From NCBI GenBank assembly GCA_030544215.1, contig JARZZO010000011.1, positions 3,458,001 to 3,522,000 of the forward strand: a stretch of 64,000 nt of DNA, read 5' to 3'. The position numbers were made by a program, and so were the translations under genes. Numbering within the stretch: position 1 is the first letter of the stretch; every line of letters starts with the position of its first letter. Source of the stretch: Zantedeschia hybrid cultivar (taxonomy: Eukaryota; Streptophyta; Magnoliopsida; Alismatales; Araceae). This document shows, piece after piece, positions 21,738 to 34,500 of this stretch. The notes under the pieces are model-generated. The model was not told the origin of the DNA, searched no databases, and worked only from the letters and a program-made list of their open reading frames with translations.

Positions 21738-21804
21738 TTTGTCTCTGCTCTGTGCGTGTGCTTTTGGTCCTTTTGTTGGAGTTTGCCGGCTTGTGGGAGA
21801 AGGA

Positions 21805-21814
21805 GGTTATAAAG
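21805..21814 (-). promoter_or_regulatory. TATA-like box of the small HSP gene
   Basis: The minus strand reads CCTTTATAAC about 70 bp upstream of the ATG at 21737 and just downstream of the heat-shock elements. Position is right for a core promoter. Confidence 0.5.
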
Positions 21815-21838
21815 GGGCAGCGGAGGAATCAGGGTGTT

Positions 21839-21931
21839 TTCCAGAAATTTCTTCACACATGAGAGAAGCGTAGAAGGTTCCAGAGACAGGATCATGGTAC
21901 TGGGAACGGAGACTGCACGAAGCTTCGAGAG
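21839..21931 (-). promoter_or_regulatory. Heat-shock element cluster
   Basis: Three heat-shock-factor sites in 93 bp. TTCCAGAAATTTC at 21839-21851 is a perfect three-module site (TTC-N2-GAA-N2-TTC). GAAGGTTCCAGAG at 21873-21885 and GAAGCTTCGAGAG at 21919-21931 have two perfect modules and one partial. They lie directly upstream of the TATA-like box, so heat induction through HSF trimers is expected. Confidence 0.8.
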
Positions 21932-22707
21932 GTTTCTTGACCAGGAGTCGAGACAAACGGGATCTGATAGTGGGACATCGGACGGCTGAGACGGGCCCAT
22001 TAGACGTGCAAATGGTAACTGATAATTTGAATATGAGTAATACTTAAGGGTCCATTTGATACCTTGGTAAATATCTTGCAGAATCAAGTGTACGAGAGAA
22101 GTGTTTCAGGATCATTGTTTGGTTGCATTCCAAATGAAAAGTCCACGGAAACGTTCATGCAATGGCCATCCTTAATCCCGATTTCTCCAGGCGTCACAAG
22201 ACAAGGAATGCCATTTTCCCAACGGGGGATGCGGCATCTCTTTTGCCTTTAAGAAGAGATCCTCTCAGTACACATGTGGATCCAAGTCCAGCAATATTGA
22301 GAAAGAGAGAGTCTATTTATGTACTAAATTTTGAGATCACATTGTTTGGCCTTCTTTCTTCTCTCAGTATTATTAGACTACAATACAAATATATACTAAG
22401 AGGATCTCCTCTTTTTGAGTTCTCTCTTCACATCAGTGGGGTGACGGGCCTTGTATATTTAGAAAGAGAAAGAGTGCACTTGCTACATGACATAGGGTGC
22501 AATATTAAACATAAAAAAATATTTTTTTAAGTTGAGTCTATTATATTTGACATATTTGTACAACTCAATCTCAGATTAGACGATCTAAAAAATCAAATCT
22601 TCTTTATTAGGTTTAACTTAGTAAAGATTTTCTTTTACTATTCATTGAAGTTCAATTCTTAATATTTAAAAAAAAAATGGTCTTCTGATCCGAGATTAGG
22701 TTGTACA
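21932..22707. other. Intergenic region with a small inverted repeat
   Basis: Upstream flank of the heat-shock gene. GTACAACTCAATCTCAGATTAGACGA (near 22559) recurs inverted, with mismatches, near 22684-22710 as CTGTACAACCTAATCTCGGA, making a ~160-bp hairpin-capable segment that may be a MITE remnant. No gene. Confidence 0.4.
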
Positions 22708-24320
22708 GATATTGTAAGGATCAACAGGAAGAAAAAAAAATACAACAGAAATTATATACAAAAATCTTTTTCACCTCACTGTTCTTGATGCAGCAGAAAA
22801 ATCACAAAGAAAGAGTGAATTCTCACTTCTTGCGATAGCACGTAAGATTCGTAATTCCTTACGGACGAAGAGCGAGGTATATAAGCGTATGTCTCCTAGA
22901 CGTACACTAATTTCTCACCGTCAAGATCCTCTCCTAAAGAGTCCGGTAAAGAGAACACTTTCTCTTCTTTTTCTTCTCTCTTCTTGTGAGCTAGAAGGCC
23001 ACTAGAGAGAGAGAGAGAGAGAGGGAGAGGGATAGGTACTAGGGTTAGCCTGATATCCTTGGACTCCCATCTCAATTATATATATAAATTTCTCTTAAAG
23101 TTTTTCACAAAAAATTCTTAAGTTATCACATAATTTATTTAATCTACCAAACAGTTTAAAACTATTATGTATATAACTCTCTAGGCTTAGATATCAATCT
23201 AATTATAAGTCTATTAATGATCTCATGACTTAAGTTAATTAAGTTAATTATCACATAACCACCTCGTGATTATCAAGTATGGACTCTTTAATCATGTTGG
23301 ACTCCAAATAATGTCGTATGATCCTAAAAGATATTGGAGATAAGTAATCCCGCTCAAAAACCTGTCTATCAATAGATGACTTATAAATATAATTATTCAT
23401 GTATATAATATCTCTTGTTTAGCTAAAAGTATGATTAAATTGTCATACTTTTGTATGGTAAACTAGATAGATTTTGTACTCTATATTCCATCAGAAAATT
23501 CCTTTTCTAATAAACATATGAACCCTAGCTAGAAAATTTTTCGAATATTTATCTATAAGATATTCTCTCTTACATACTTATATCTAAGAGTGAATAATCC
23601 CATATTGATCTCAAATTACTTTCGCTAGTATCTCACTAAGTCTAATCAATTGACTGTTTCAGGTCTTACCTTTAAGTCAAAAGTTAAGACCCAGTGATCC
23701 TCAAACAAGATATCTTTTGAGATCTCAGGTCTAAGGATTAATCACGCTACAGTGACAATGAGTACCCTAGTTGATAGTTAGATATAATTACCATAGGATT
23801 TTATAGGCAAATCAGTTCAGTAAACTTATTTTCTAATGAGCACATATATATTTGTCATAGTGTCTCTACATATGTGACTATAAGACCAATCACTCTCATC
23901 ATATGAGCATGCGAAATATGCGCCAGTCTAGCCGAATAAAAGATATCACATCTCAAACATCTTGAAACAATTCAAGAATTATGATTAAGAATATTAGTCT
24001 CATTATCATAATCTTATTATGATCTAATATTGTGTACTCACATGATGTGAATGGCTACATCATGCACTTGTAGTGCAACTTGTTGTTGCACTTCATGCAG
24101 TGCAGTAAGTATTAGTCTTTAATGATTAGATTGACTATTAATTTTTAATAAATAATTTTTTATATCAATATATATAATGGATAAGATAATTAAATCGAAT
24201 GCATATAATATACTAAAAATTTGATTATCTGATAAGTCAGTTTCCAAACCAGAAAATATAATGAATAAGGTCACGAATATACCTTGGACCTGCACAGCAT
24301 CAAACCTACATAGATCCTTA
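22708..24320. repeat. Long non-coding repeat-like block, possible LTR remnant
   Basis: A 1.6-kb block without long ORFs. GTAAGGATC begins it (about 22709) and its inverse GATCCTTAC appears at about 24313. Internal composition (GAGA tract 23005-23022 and many short AT-rich phrases) resembles long plant retrotransposon LTR or leader sequence read on the minus strand. I could not confirm LTR ends, a primer-binding site or a target duplication. Confidence 0.3.
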
Positions 24321-24944
24321 CTCCGCATATTGTTCTCAATGCAGTCGAAATTAGTTAGATATAGTTTTGACTTAGCTACAGAATTCTTTTCGGAGACATT
24401 CAACGGGTGATTTTTAAATCAGCCAGTAAAAAGTCAAATTACATCCCCTTTACACCATGGGAGAAGTAATACTCTGATATTTTCAAAATGTTATTCATTA
24501 GATTCAACATGGTTCATAGTTATGACAGTTTAGACGGTTCATGTTGATCTTTCGAGTCTAGTTTTCCTCGGTGCATTTTAGACGGTTCATGTTAATCTTT
24601 TGAGTCTATACACTAAAATTAGACTTTAATTTTAAAAAAATTGTAAATCTGGAAGTGCTGGCATTGACATGTACGCGGTTCACTTATTGATCCAACGGCT
24701 ATAAATCAGACGAGTCCGGTAAAAAATGATGATCTCGCCCGTATAGATCCACATCGGGATGCAACAAAACGCAAATTTTCGCAACGCAGCCAGTATTTTT
24801 CACAGTTCATCCCCACGCTGTAACAGATGAAGGAGTAAGCGACGCGCCTGCTTTGATTTAAGAATATTACTTGCTCTACTGCCTCGTGCCATTACAGGTC
24901 ACCTGACCTGTATTGCGTCAGTAGTGCCATCTGATTACGACAAT

Positions 24945-25204
24945 AGCTGTTCGTTTTTTCTTCTTATCACATTTTAAAAAAAAAGTTTAAGTCGTTGGAT
25001 CAAAAAGTTGACGATATATTTGAGAAGTTTGAGTCAATTTTGAGTTGACTATATTATTATTATTTTTATTTACACGTAATTCGAAGTATGTATCAAAAGT
25101 TTTTTTTAAAAAAAAATATACAACCGATCCGAACTCAAATTTTTGATCGAACAATTTAAAAAAAATTAAAAATCCAACAAGAGAAAAAAAAGAAACGAAC
25201 AGCT
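24945..25204. mobile_element. MITE-like element with inverted ends
   Basis: Left end AGCTGTTCGTTTTTTCTTCT and right end, inverted, AGCTGTTCGTTTCTTTTTTT. The internal AT-rich sequence resembles 2340-2600, so this is a dispersed family. No clear target duplication was identified, and there is no coding capacity. Confidence 0.5.
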
Positions 25205-26053
25205 GGCTTGCACTGTACCGAGCAATACAAGTATTACTCGATTTAAAGGCTGGGACGAACTCTAGACTTAATGTGGTCCGGCCCATTAGTACCCGTCGGA
25301 TGACTGTAATTAATGAGAAAATGCCCATTCACGTAATATATTTAAAGAATAGAAATAATTATATATTTATCAATATGATAATTATATATATGTAAATATA
25401 AATAAAATTATAATTTTACTTATTTATATAAATATTTAAGATGTAGCAATCCTATGATTACGCGACAGAAAAACAATCTACATTGAATTATAAGATCATC
25501 TGACAAATTATGTTTCCGTTTCTATTAACTTTTAAGAATAAAGATAAGGGTGCATGTGTAAAAATACAAAGATAAAAATAAATGTGTTTATAATTTTTAT
25601 CAAATATTTTCCTAGGAATCTTGTATATTCAAAAAATTTCCTATAAAATCCTTATATGTGAAAAAAACCCGTACGCATAGAGAGCTCTCTCTCATCAAGT
25701 TTGTCCTCACTGGCATCATAGATAAATTAGGCTTTACTTAAAATAAGAAAAAAGCTTAAGAGTTTTTCAGGAGCTTTTGGCATGTATAAGCTTTAGGAGG
25801 TTATTTACTAAAAATTCTTTTTCTTTATTTTAAAGATAAGAACAAGGATAGAGCTAGTATTCTCACCGTTAATTAACCTTTGCTTCACCCAGTCACCACT
25901 ACTTCATCTGTACGGTCACGGAACACCCTGCTACTGTAACGCTACTGGTGTGGCTGCTGCACCTCCACATTGCCCTGCTAAACCACCGCCGGCGACGAGG
26001 GAGGGCAGAGAATAGGACTGTGAGAGCTCAGGGTGCGTGCGGCGGCGGCAGAG
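25205..26053. other. Spacer and promoter region of the Rab gene
   Basis: AT-rich to about 25860, turning GC-rich at about 25930 where the 5' untranslated region of the Rab gene is expected. No other gene, repeat array or transposon end is recognised. Confidence 0.45.
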
Positions 26054-28681
26054 ATGACGGTGCCGGGTGGCGACAAGGTGGACTACGTGTTCAAGGTTGT
26101 GCTGATAGGGGACTCGGCGGTGGGGAAGTCTCAGATCCTGGCGCGCTTCTCCCGCAACGAGTTCAGCCTCGACTCCAAGGCCACCATCGGCGTCGAGTTC
26201 CAGACCCGTACCCTCCTCATCCACCACAAGTCCGTCAAGGCCCAGATCTGGGACACCGCCGGCCAGGAGAGGTCTGTATCATAGTGTGTTTGTCTTTCTC
26301 TCCCTGTGGAATGAAGATGTTTGCATTTGGTGTTGTTTTTGTTAGCAGATTTGTTCTGCATGTTTGGGTTTTGGTGGGGTCTGGTTGGTTGGTTTCAAAG
26401 CTTCCTGCATGTGATATTTGTTTGCTTTGAGGAATTGTGGAATGTGTTATGTCCGTGGTGCATTAACATTCTGTGCTGGGAGAAGGTGGGGACAGTGGCA
26501 AGACCTGTGAGTTGATGTTCTGGTCTGCAGAAGCAGTAGATCTGCTGTGGAATCATGCAAAGAGTGAGAGAGGTCCAAATATAGAACCCTGGGTAGTATT
26601 CAAGTTCTGGCATTTGGGTATATTCTTGATGTTATTATTATCCCTACTGCACTGAAAATGGGGTTGGTGAGCACTTACCCAATGAGCATGTGTTGAGCCT
26701 TAGTCTCAGGTTGCTATAGTATCTCCCTCAGTGGAAGAAAAAGAGAGAAAAAAGGAAAGGGAAATCCTGTGAGGTTCTTCAAGGCTAGCACTAGGATAAT
26801 TGTTGTAGCAACGTTCAATCTACTTTATAAATATTCATTCTGTTTCGGGAGAAAAAGACTATTTGGGGCAAAGAGTGCTTACATTTTATTTATCAAGCCT
26901 GTTTGATGCTTCTGTCTATGATTACTTAATGAAATATTCTTTACTATTTAAGTTGTGACAAGATATCTGCAGAAATCATCCCTGCCTTTGCTTTGTCCAA
27001 TTCCGATGCAACATTGCTATGTGTAAACCACAAATGGACGGGATGCCCTTTATGTGTTATGGTCATCCTTTTGTAATGGACATGGGCTTTGGAGACCTCT
27101 CACATCGGTTTAAGGAAAAGCCTCATATATTATGCTGAATGAAAACGTAAGACAATGATGAATTTCTTCTTCAAAGATATCTATATGTTGCATACTTGCA
27201 TGTGGATCAACTATTTCAGTAAACCTGCCTTTGATAAACTGTTACTGCTGCTTCCACATGACAAAAACTTCTGTAAGTTTACAGTTCCTTGTCCATGTTT
27301 ACTAGGTCATAGACATTAAAAAAAAAAAAGGGCTTACTAGGTCATCGTATAATTGCTTAGACTTTTCAACAAACACTAACTCAGGCTCATGGCCAGTGGA
27401 TTTTGGGATAGGGTGAAAGCTGAGTCGGTACTGCTGAATTTGATCTGGACTTGCTTTGCATCAGATTGGCTGATCAGGCTAATTCAACCATTTTTCTTAG
27501 ACAAGGAAGTAGAAGAAAGTCAGATGGGCCCAAACCAGGGTCAGCCAACCATGCCCAGGATTGATCTTGGCTGATCCTGATCCAACAATTCAAAACTGCT
27601 CTTCTCCACTGGTATACTGTTATGTACCCAGTATGCATGGTGTATGTGGGGAGCCTTCTAGAGCCACCTTCTCATTTGCTTAAGAACTTGAACGAATTGT
27701 AAGCTATGCCTTCTGATTGTGACAATCAATGATGCTTCTCTCTTTCTGCTCAAATGTTTATGTCATTACTCAGCTTTCAACTCTACATTCATGTTCCATG
27801 TATCATTGATGTAATACCTTGAGACTTCTTCCCTCCATCCTTTTCAAAAGCAATGTGGAAGGGAGAGTGCTACAGAGTTCAGTGATCTGCTGGTAAGTAC
27901 TTTCAAGGAGTTTGTCACCCCACTTAGTCTCCTGTGCAACACACTGATCACCTTCTCTCTCCATTTCAGCATGTGTATTGTCTAATGCATGATGGCATTG
28001 GTTGGGCAAAATTTTAACCAATGATGATGCGCGGAAGTTCCTGGCATACATTGAAGATTGTTCCAGTAAATGAAATATTTGTTGCTGTAATTTGATTGAG
28101 AATGTAGTTCATGTTACTATTTGCTTTCTTTGTCCCGTTCTCACTTATCAAGGATTACTCTTTGCTTTTGTGTACCAGTTATGATATGATACTTTGCCTT
28201 CCGATGTTCAACACATTTTAACAAATTACATGGTGCTTCCAGATACAGGGCTGTTACCAGTGCATATTACCGAGGTGCTCTTGGGGCATTGTTGGTATAT
28301 GATGTAACCAAGAGGCAGAGCTTTGATCACATACCACGGTGGCTTGAAGAGCTGCGCAGTCATGCAGACAAGAACCTAGTGATAATGCTGATAGGAAACA
28401 AGAGTGATCTTGAAGATCAGAGAGCTGTATCCGCAGATGATGCGAAAGAATTTGCACAGAAGGAAGGGCTGTGTTTCTTGGAAACTTCAGCACTGCAAAG
28501 TACCAATGTAGAAACTGCTTTTCTCACTGTTCTTACTGAGATTTTCAACACTCGGACCAAGAAAACCCTAACTTCAGAGAATCAGGCCAACAGCAATGCC
28601 TCAACACTCTCTGGAAAGAATATTATCATCCCAGGCCCTGCACAGGAAATACCAAAGAGCAAAACATGCTGTAAAGCTTGA
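26054..28681 (+). CDS. RABA4: Rab GTPase of the RABA4 subclass (Rab11-type)
   Basis: Small GTPase directing trans-Golgi/endosome-to-plasma-membrane vesicle traffic; RABA4 members act in tip growth and cell-wall secretion. Exon 1 is 26054-26271 and exon 2 is 28243-28681, with a 1971-bp GT-AG intron splitting the Arg codon of DTAGQER (67-73), a position typical of plant RABA genes. The protein is 218 residues: P-loop GDSAVGKS (19-26), effector region with TIGVEFQTRT (44-53), NKSD (125-128), ETSAL (153-157). The C-terminal CCKA has two cysteines for geranylgeranylation. NKNIIIPGPAQEIP-like text in the hypervariable tail is characteristic of RABA4. All motifs are intact and the gene looks functional. 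The exact paralogue (a-d) cannot be told. Confidence 0.92.
26272..28242 (+). other. Intron of the Rab gene
   Basis: GTCTGT donor and TTCCAG acceptor. Ordinary T-rich intron sequence without a recognisable transposon. It contains a short A-run near 27320. Confidence 0.7.
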
Positions 28682-29964
28682 CTTTATTCATGAGGGAACT
28701 GATGTCAACTTGTACTACTAGATTCACTGGGAGGGTCACCGTAGCATTTTTGTATCTTAATTGCGTATAGTCTAAGATTCGGCTTGATAGATTTTTTGTG
28801 ATGGAAGGAAATTTTTGGCGAAGGATTCGTCGTGTGTTGTAACAGGTATGGTCAATGAATATGTTCTCAATAATTCTTTTCTTTGAATAAGTTGGCGGAT
28901 CAAGAATTTCTGTCCTTCTGAATGGCATTGCACTTTTACGTATACCAATGAACCAACTGCAGTCCATACGAACATATGTTGTGAGGATTCCTTAGCCGGT
29001 GTGTAGATGTGTTAACTGATGCATGCAATTTTCACAAGGCATTGTAACTGTAACCACCATCTGATCACGAGTTTGGACGGTGCATGATTTTTAAGTTTCA
29101 TTTGCACCCATTGTGGAAAGGTGCAGCGACTGCGAGTCATCCAATCATGCAATCAGACGGTTATTGCAGCTGCAATTCTTGGGGCATGGTGGTTGGTATT
29201 ACTCATTTCGTCAAACTAGAGACAAGAAATTAAAAGTACTACTGAGAAATGAAGTTACGGCAATAAAATTATGATAATATTGGTAAGTGTAGTATCTACC
29301 ATATGGATGTACCTGTATGTTGTAAAAATAGAAATCTGATAGGCCTTTTGTGCGATTGTGGACTTAACTGATAAGTTTATCAACACTTTGGATATGCGAT
29401 TGTGGACTGTCAAAGTATCAGCTTTGAACTTATCAAATCTAGAACTCAATGCCATTAAACAAAGATTAGTATTCTATTAGGGGATTTTAGGTCTTTACTG
29501 AGAATTTTTGGATTCTTTCTCAAAACTTTATAGTAAAGACCAGATTGTATGAGGTTTAGTAAATATGGAGTGCCATTCTCATTCTGGCATCAACCTTGAG
29601 GAAGATGCATAAGCTTGTGCCATGTCACTCCAACACAACTAAAATTCATAGGTGTGAAGCACTAGTCCACTTTGCTGTCTTTGTTTAAACCTCATGTCGA
29701 ATAGAGGTGCCAAGGCAAGACTTCCGAAATCCACCATTTACCTGGGAACCATAAATTGGTTTATCATAGAAATCTGTGGTTCATAAGCCAACTAGTATTG
29801 AACTTACCAAGCAATCATACAAGTTGTAAGATTGTATGGTCAAATGGGCATTGCTTATTCTCGGACTTTCTACAGTGCATTATTTGATTTTGTTGATGAT
29901 CTTGCCTCTGCAAGCCTAGCACTTCTTTTGCCCATGTCATGGACAATTTCTTGTTTGTTGCAAG
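28682..29964. other. 3' flank of the Rab gene and spacer
   Basis: The first few hundred bases should be the 3' untranslated region. The rest is anonymous sequence with no gene, RNA gene or transposon end that I can support. Confidence 0.5.
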
Positions 29965-30390
29965 CAGTGGCGGACCCAACTCATTTCAGTGGGGTCCCAA
30001 AACCTACTGAAATTTTAAATTTTTCTTAGAAGAGTCTTAATTTAATAAGACAAATTTCAAATTTAAGTATAAGGTGACCTCACTGAATTTTTTAGATGAC
30101 CCACATGACCCAATCCCACTTGGATCTCCATTTCACTGAATTTTTTACATAGTATTATGACTTATATTTATTTTCTAATAAAAAATTCGTTGAGTGCATT
30201 TGAAACAAAAAATTTATCGTAACGAAGTGTATCATTTTTATTGAAGTATATCATTTTTATAATGATTAAAATATATTTATTTTTTATTTTAATATTTTTA
30301 TTATAATTAAAATAAAATAAAAATAAATTTAATAATGATCCGAATGACCTTGAATGACTCTACTGAACAAAATTTATGCATCCACCACTG
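29965..30390. mobile_element. hAT-type MITE (CAGTGG ends)
   Basis: 426 bp with inverted ends CAGTGGCGGACCCA and CAGTGGTGGATGCA. Flanking 8-mers are GTTGCAAG (29957-29964) and ATTGCAAG (30391-30398), 7 of 8 identical. CAGNGGCGGANCCA is a well-known hAT end. AT-rich, non-coding. Confidence 0.82.
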
Positions 30391-30693
30391 ATTGCAAGCA
30401 TTTAATGTTGTATATATTTAAGAAAAAAGACAGCTCAATGGAAAATTTAAACACCATCCTATAATTATGGGAAGATGTATGTACAATCATGTAGCTTACA
30501 AGTGTAACCTATATTTTTTTACACTAATAGCCCCCATCAGCTATATGACTGGAAGAGATTAGACATTACTATAGACACACATGTTAACTAATGCAAATAC
30601 ATTGTAACTCTTTTCACTTTGCCAAAACCATCAGACGTTGTTCGAGCGGAATTGAGAGACATCTCTATGCCAACGGCAGGAATGTCGCGAGAT

Positions 30694-30790
30694 CGAATCC
30701 ATGGACTATTCCTCCCTTATTCTCTTGTGCACAGACCATCTGTCAAAAGACTCTCAATTGCAGAGAATAAGGGAATATCCATGGATTCGA
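30694..30790. repeat. Imperfect inverted repeat
   Basis: CGAATCCATGGACTATTCCT..CTTATTCTCT (from 30694) recurs inverted as AGAGAATAAGGGAATATCCATGGATTCG (to 30790), forming a ~30-bp stem with a short loop. The right arm is followed by a direct repeat of GGATTCGAACT. It could be a small fold-back remnant. Confidence 0.55.
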
Positions 30791-30834
30791 ACTCGCATAA
30801 AGGTAGAGAGATGGATTCGAACTATTTAGAACCG

Positions 30835-31085
30835 GTATAAAGTCTTATTCTTGTTTGACTGTGAGAATGCATAATTTCTCTAATTTTTCAAATTCTACTT
30901 GGAATGTTTAATTTTACTTTTTATTTTACTTATTCTTATCAAATCATTTAAAATAACGCAGTGTAATTCTTCTTATTCTGAGTGAAATTCTAATAACTTA
31001 TCAAATCAAAATATCTCTTATTCTAATTTGAAAAAGATTTAAAACTTTATTCTAATTTAAGTTATTCTGCAAATAAAGCGAATCA
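30835..31085. mobile_element. Degenerate relative of the 5.3-kb fold-back family
   Basis: Shares ACCGGTATAAAGTCTTATTC, TAATTTCTCTAATT, TTATTCTTATCAAATCAT and AAGTTATTCTGCAAATAAAG with the element at 5281-5903, in the same order. It appears to lack the left terminus, so it is a truncated copy. Confidence 0.55.
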
Positions 31086-31502
31086 AAAGAGAACACGGTT
31101 TCAAGCTACCTGACGAAGTGGATTTGCCACATGTTTAGGGTTCGATAGAAAACTACTCTAATGACTTAAGTTATAGTAAAATACACTTTGAATCACACGT
31201 ATTTTAATTCAACTGCATGTGGGCTATATTAAAATTACCCTTCCTCCGTCAAATCTAATCCACTACACACGAGATCACATGAAGTTATCTTGCCATTCTT
31301 GGTGGCCCCCTTGGAGTTGCCCTTTTGTCAAGTCTTCCAACGTAACGCGCCCGAGTGGCTTTCGACTTGGCACGCGCATACTCCCCGTTTCGTCTCACCA
31401 ACGCAAACCCAAACCACACGCAGAGCAAGAACTTGCAATCCCAAACCACCTGCAGAAGAAGAAGAACGCAGAGAAGAGGAGGAGCTCCTCAACGCCCCTT
31501 CC

Positions 31503-34500
31503 ATGGAGCAGCAGCAGGAACGGGATCGCAGGCCGGAGGCCCTGGGGAACCTTCGCGTGCTGCCCGACGAGCTTCTCTGCGCCATCCTCGACCGTCTCTC
31601 CACCCGCGACGTCGGCCGCCTCGCCTGTGTCAGCAGGTCCCCCTACAATCCCCTCCCCCCCTTCCCTCCCTTCCCCCTCGCTTGCTTCTGCCGGTTGTTC
31701 TCTTCTTCTTCTTCTTCTTCTTCGCGCCGCGCCTGCGATGCCTCGAATAAAACAGAGTTTTTTACTGTTCAGTTGTTACTCTAATCGAATTTGTGTGCAT
31801 TCTTATTTGGAAAGACCTGTGTTCGTCGATGTTGAAAGGATGGTAGGATCTAGGGGGGGGCTTTGGTCAAAATTTGATCTTTGCGTTGAATCAAAGGGAT
31901 GTGCTTCCATGTTTGTCTTGGAGATGAGGACGGATTTCCGAGGCCATAGTTCGTTAACCTAGATAGTTGATGGGAAGGAATAAGAATTGTGGGCCAACTT
32001 GCCTCGCAAATTGATCAAGAAAGAATTATGTTTGGGGTGCACGAAGATGTACGTGGAGGTGTGAGGATGATCATATCTCGGCTATTGCTGCGGCGCTGAA
32101 GGGAAACAGATGAGGGTGAATTAAGGATGCGAATGGTAATTGATAATCCGATTATTTGTCCAATTATTAGCTTATAGGATAGTCAATAGACAGTCTTTCT
32201 AAACCGATATGCATAGCGTATAAGGTAACAGGTACAATCTTCCCTAGATCAAATGCATATGGTACACTGACAATCAGTTTATCCAATTGATTGTTAGCTT
32301 ATAGAACTTTTTAAACTGATAACATAGCGGATGGGGTCACATATCCACCTTGGATCTGCACCAAATCTGACCGGTTTGCATCCCTAAGATGAATGGCTTG
32401 TAGAGGGGAAGAAATGTAAGGGATGATCTGGAAAGCATACCTAATTTCTGCTTGTGGGTTTCTCATCGAGCCCTCTATTCCTTTGGAAATCCTTCCCTTT
32501 TGACACATGGCACTGCCAACAAGTTCATTATTTTTTGAGATTTCTAGAAATTGCCCCTTCAAATCTATTATATTTTGGTACTAACTTCGCTAACCCTGGT
32601 ATTCCTTTATAATCCCTCACAATTTTGATCTCTTTGATGATCCCCTAGAAAATTAGTAGACTCTCTTCAAGGCTTTTGATATAAAGTAACCCTCAAGAAA
32701 AAGTAATCTAACAGATAAACATGAGATTGTAGGACTTGTTGAAGCTTTTACCTAAATAATGCCAAATCCTCCCATCCATAGGCTTTGCAACAAGTTACAT
32801 AAACCATGGTTCACCACCTTCATTTGCCCATCCATTTGTGGATTATAGGCACTATTTTGATTCAATTTTGCCCCCCACAATTTTGCCCACTAACTCCTCT
32901 AGAAGTGATTCATGTACTTGCTTCCTCAATCTACAGAAATGGTACTGGGAATGCCATGAAGACACATGGTTCTGTTAAAATATAAAGAGGCAATATGTGA
33001 AGCATCCATCATCTTCCTGCAAGCTACAAACTGTGCCATCTTTAAGAAACAATCAACCGTTATTATAAGAGAGTCAATACCTCGTTGTGTATGAGGAAGA
33101 CGCAACATGAAGTCTATGCTCACAGTTCTCCAGATCATAATGGGGACAAGCAGAGAACTGTAGGGCCCTTCATTGGTAGTGCCCCCTCTAAACACTTGGC
33201 ATGTGTGGCGGTTCTTTGTAGAGTTTGCAACACTCTTCTTTACCTCTAGGTGGTAATAATCCTTGGAAACTAAGCCATGAATTTGTACTGTCCAAAGTTT
33301 TCTTTGCCATGTAGCATCTAGAAAATATTCTTTCTATTAGTAGTCAAGAATACAGAGCTGCACACCATGAGCCAGAAACTATCATAGACACTAATGTCTT
33401 CTTTCCTCTCTGGGAGTCCTTCATGATTGGGCTGACTGAACAAAGGATCCATCAAGTGCATCTTGTGAAAGGCCTCAGCCTAATCACTTGTACCTTTGTG
33501 GTTCCCGATAACATGACCCCATGGCTTAAAGCATCCGCTGCCTGTTTATGAATACTAACCTTGTGTCAAAGGTTGAAGGTGAATTATTGTAAGAACACCA
33601 CCTTGTTGACATATCAATGGCTCAATTTATGCGGGTTATTGATGTCATTGACTGCTTTAGTGTTTGAGTGGGGAATGAAGTCATGATGCACCAAAATCTG
33701 GAACGAACTAGATTATCTGTCTGAAGGGAGTCTCAAGAAAACAGACTCATTGTGACAGAAGTAGCTCGTTTGAACACCACTAAGATGAAGGAGGAGGGAA
33801 AAAGTAAGAAGAAAAGGAGTGAGAGATCATAGGGGTGTAAAACTGCTACAGGAGAGAGAAGAAGAAGAATCAAGAGTGCATCCTGGAAGCATTAAGCATG
33901 CGCACTGACAAAGATCGATATTATTTGATAGTGTAGTTATCGTGGAAGCATTTTCATTCATCGAACACCGGTTGGAGGCAGCATCATAGAGGAAGGTGAA
34001 GGTGGCAAAGACCGGGGGTGCAGAATTTTCCTAGTTTGGAATTTCCTTTTTCCCCTCGCCCTTCCTTGCTCTGATTGGGGTGATTCATCCACTAGATTAC
34101 TGCGCAGGCTGCATTAATTATCCATTTGTCGGAATCTAACATTGAGTTATAATAGGGTACGTTGCACTAGTTGCACATCATATAGGGACAAGTTGTGAGC
34201 GGGCCTTCTAAGTAAATATGCCATTAATGATTTAAGGAGACCTGCTTGACTCCAGATATGAGGGACCTGGCACATGGGAAATCTTTAGCAGTGGATCAGT
34301 GCTGCTTAAGCTTGTTCAGCTGGGGATGACCTCAAAGTAGTGCTGCTTGCGAAGGTGGAAGAAGAGATAGTTCATTGCCATGATTTCCGAGTGCCACTAA
34401 GCAAGATGGCACCAAGGTTTGCATGTCGGTGATGGGTTCTCTATCAGAATCCTCAAAACTGATACGTACGGTCCAACTTTGTCCAAATCATGAACCACTT

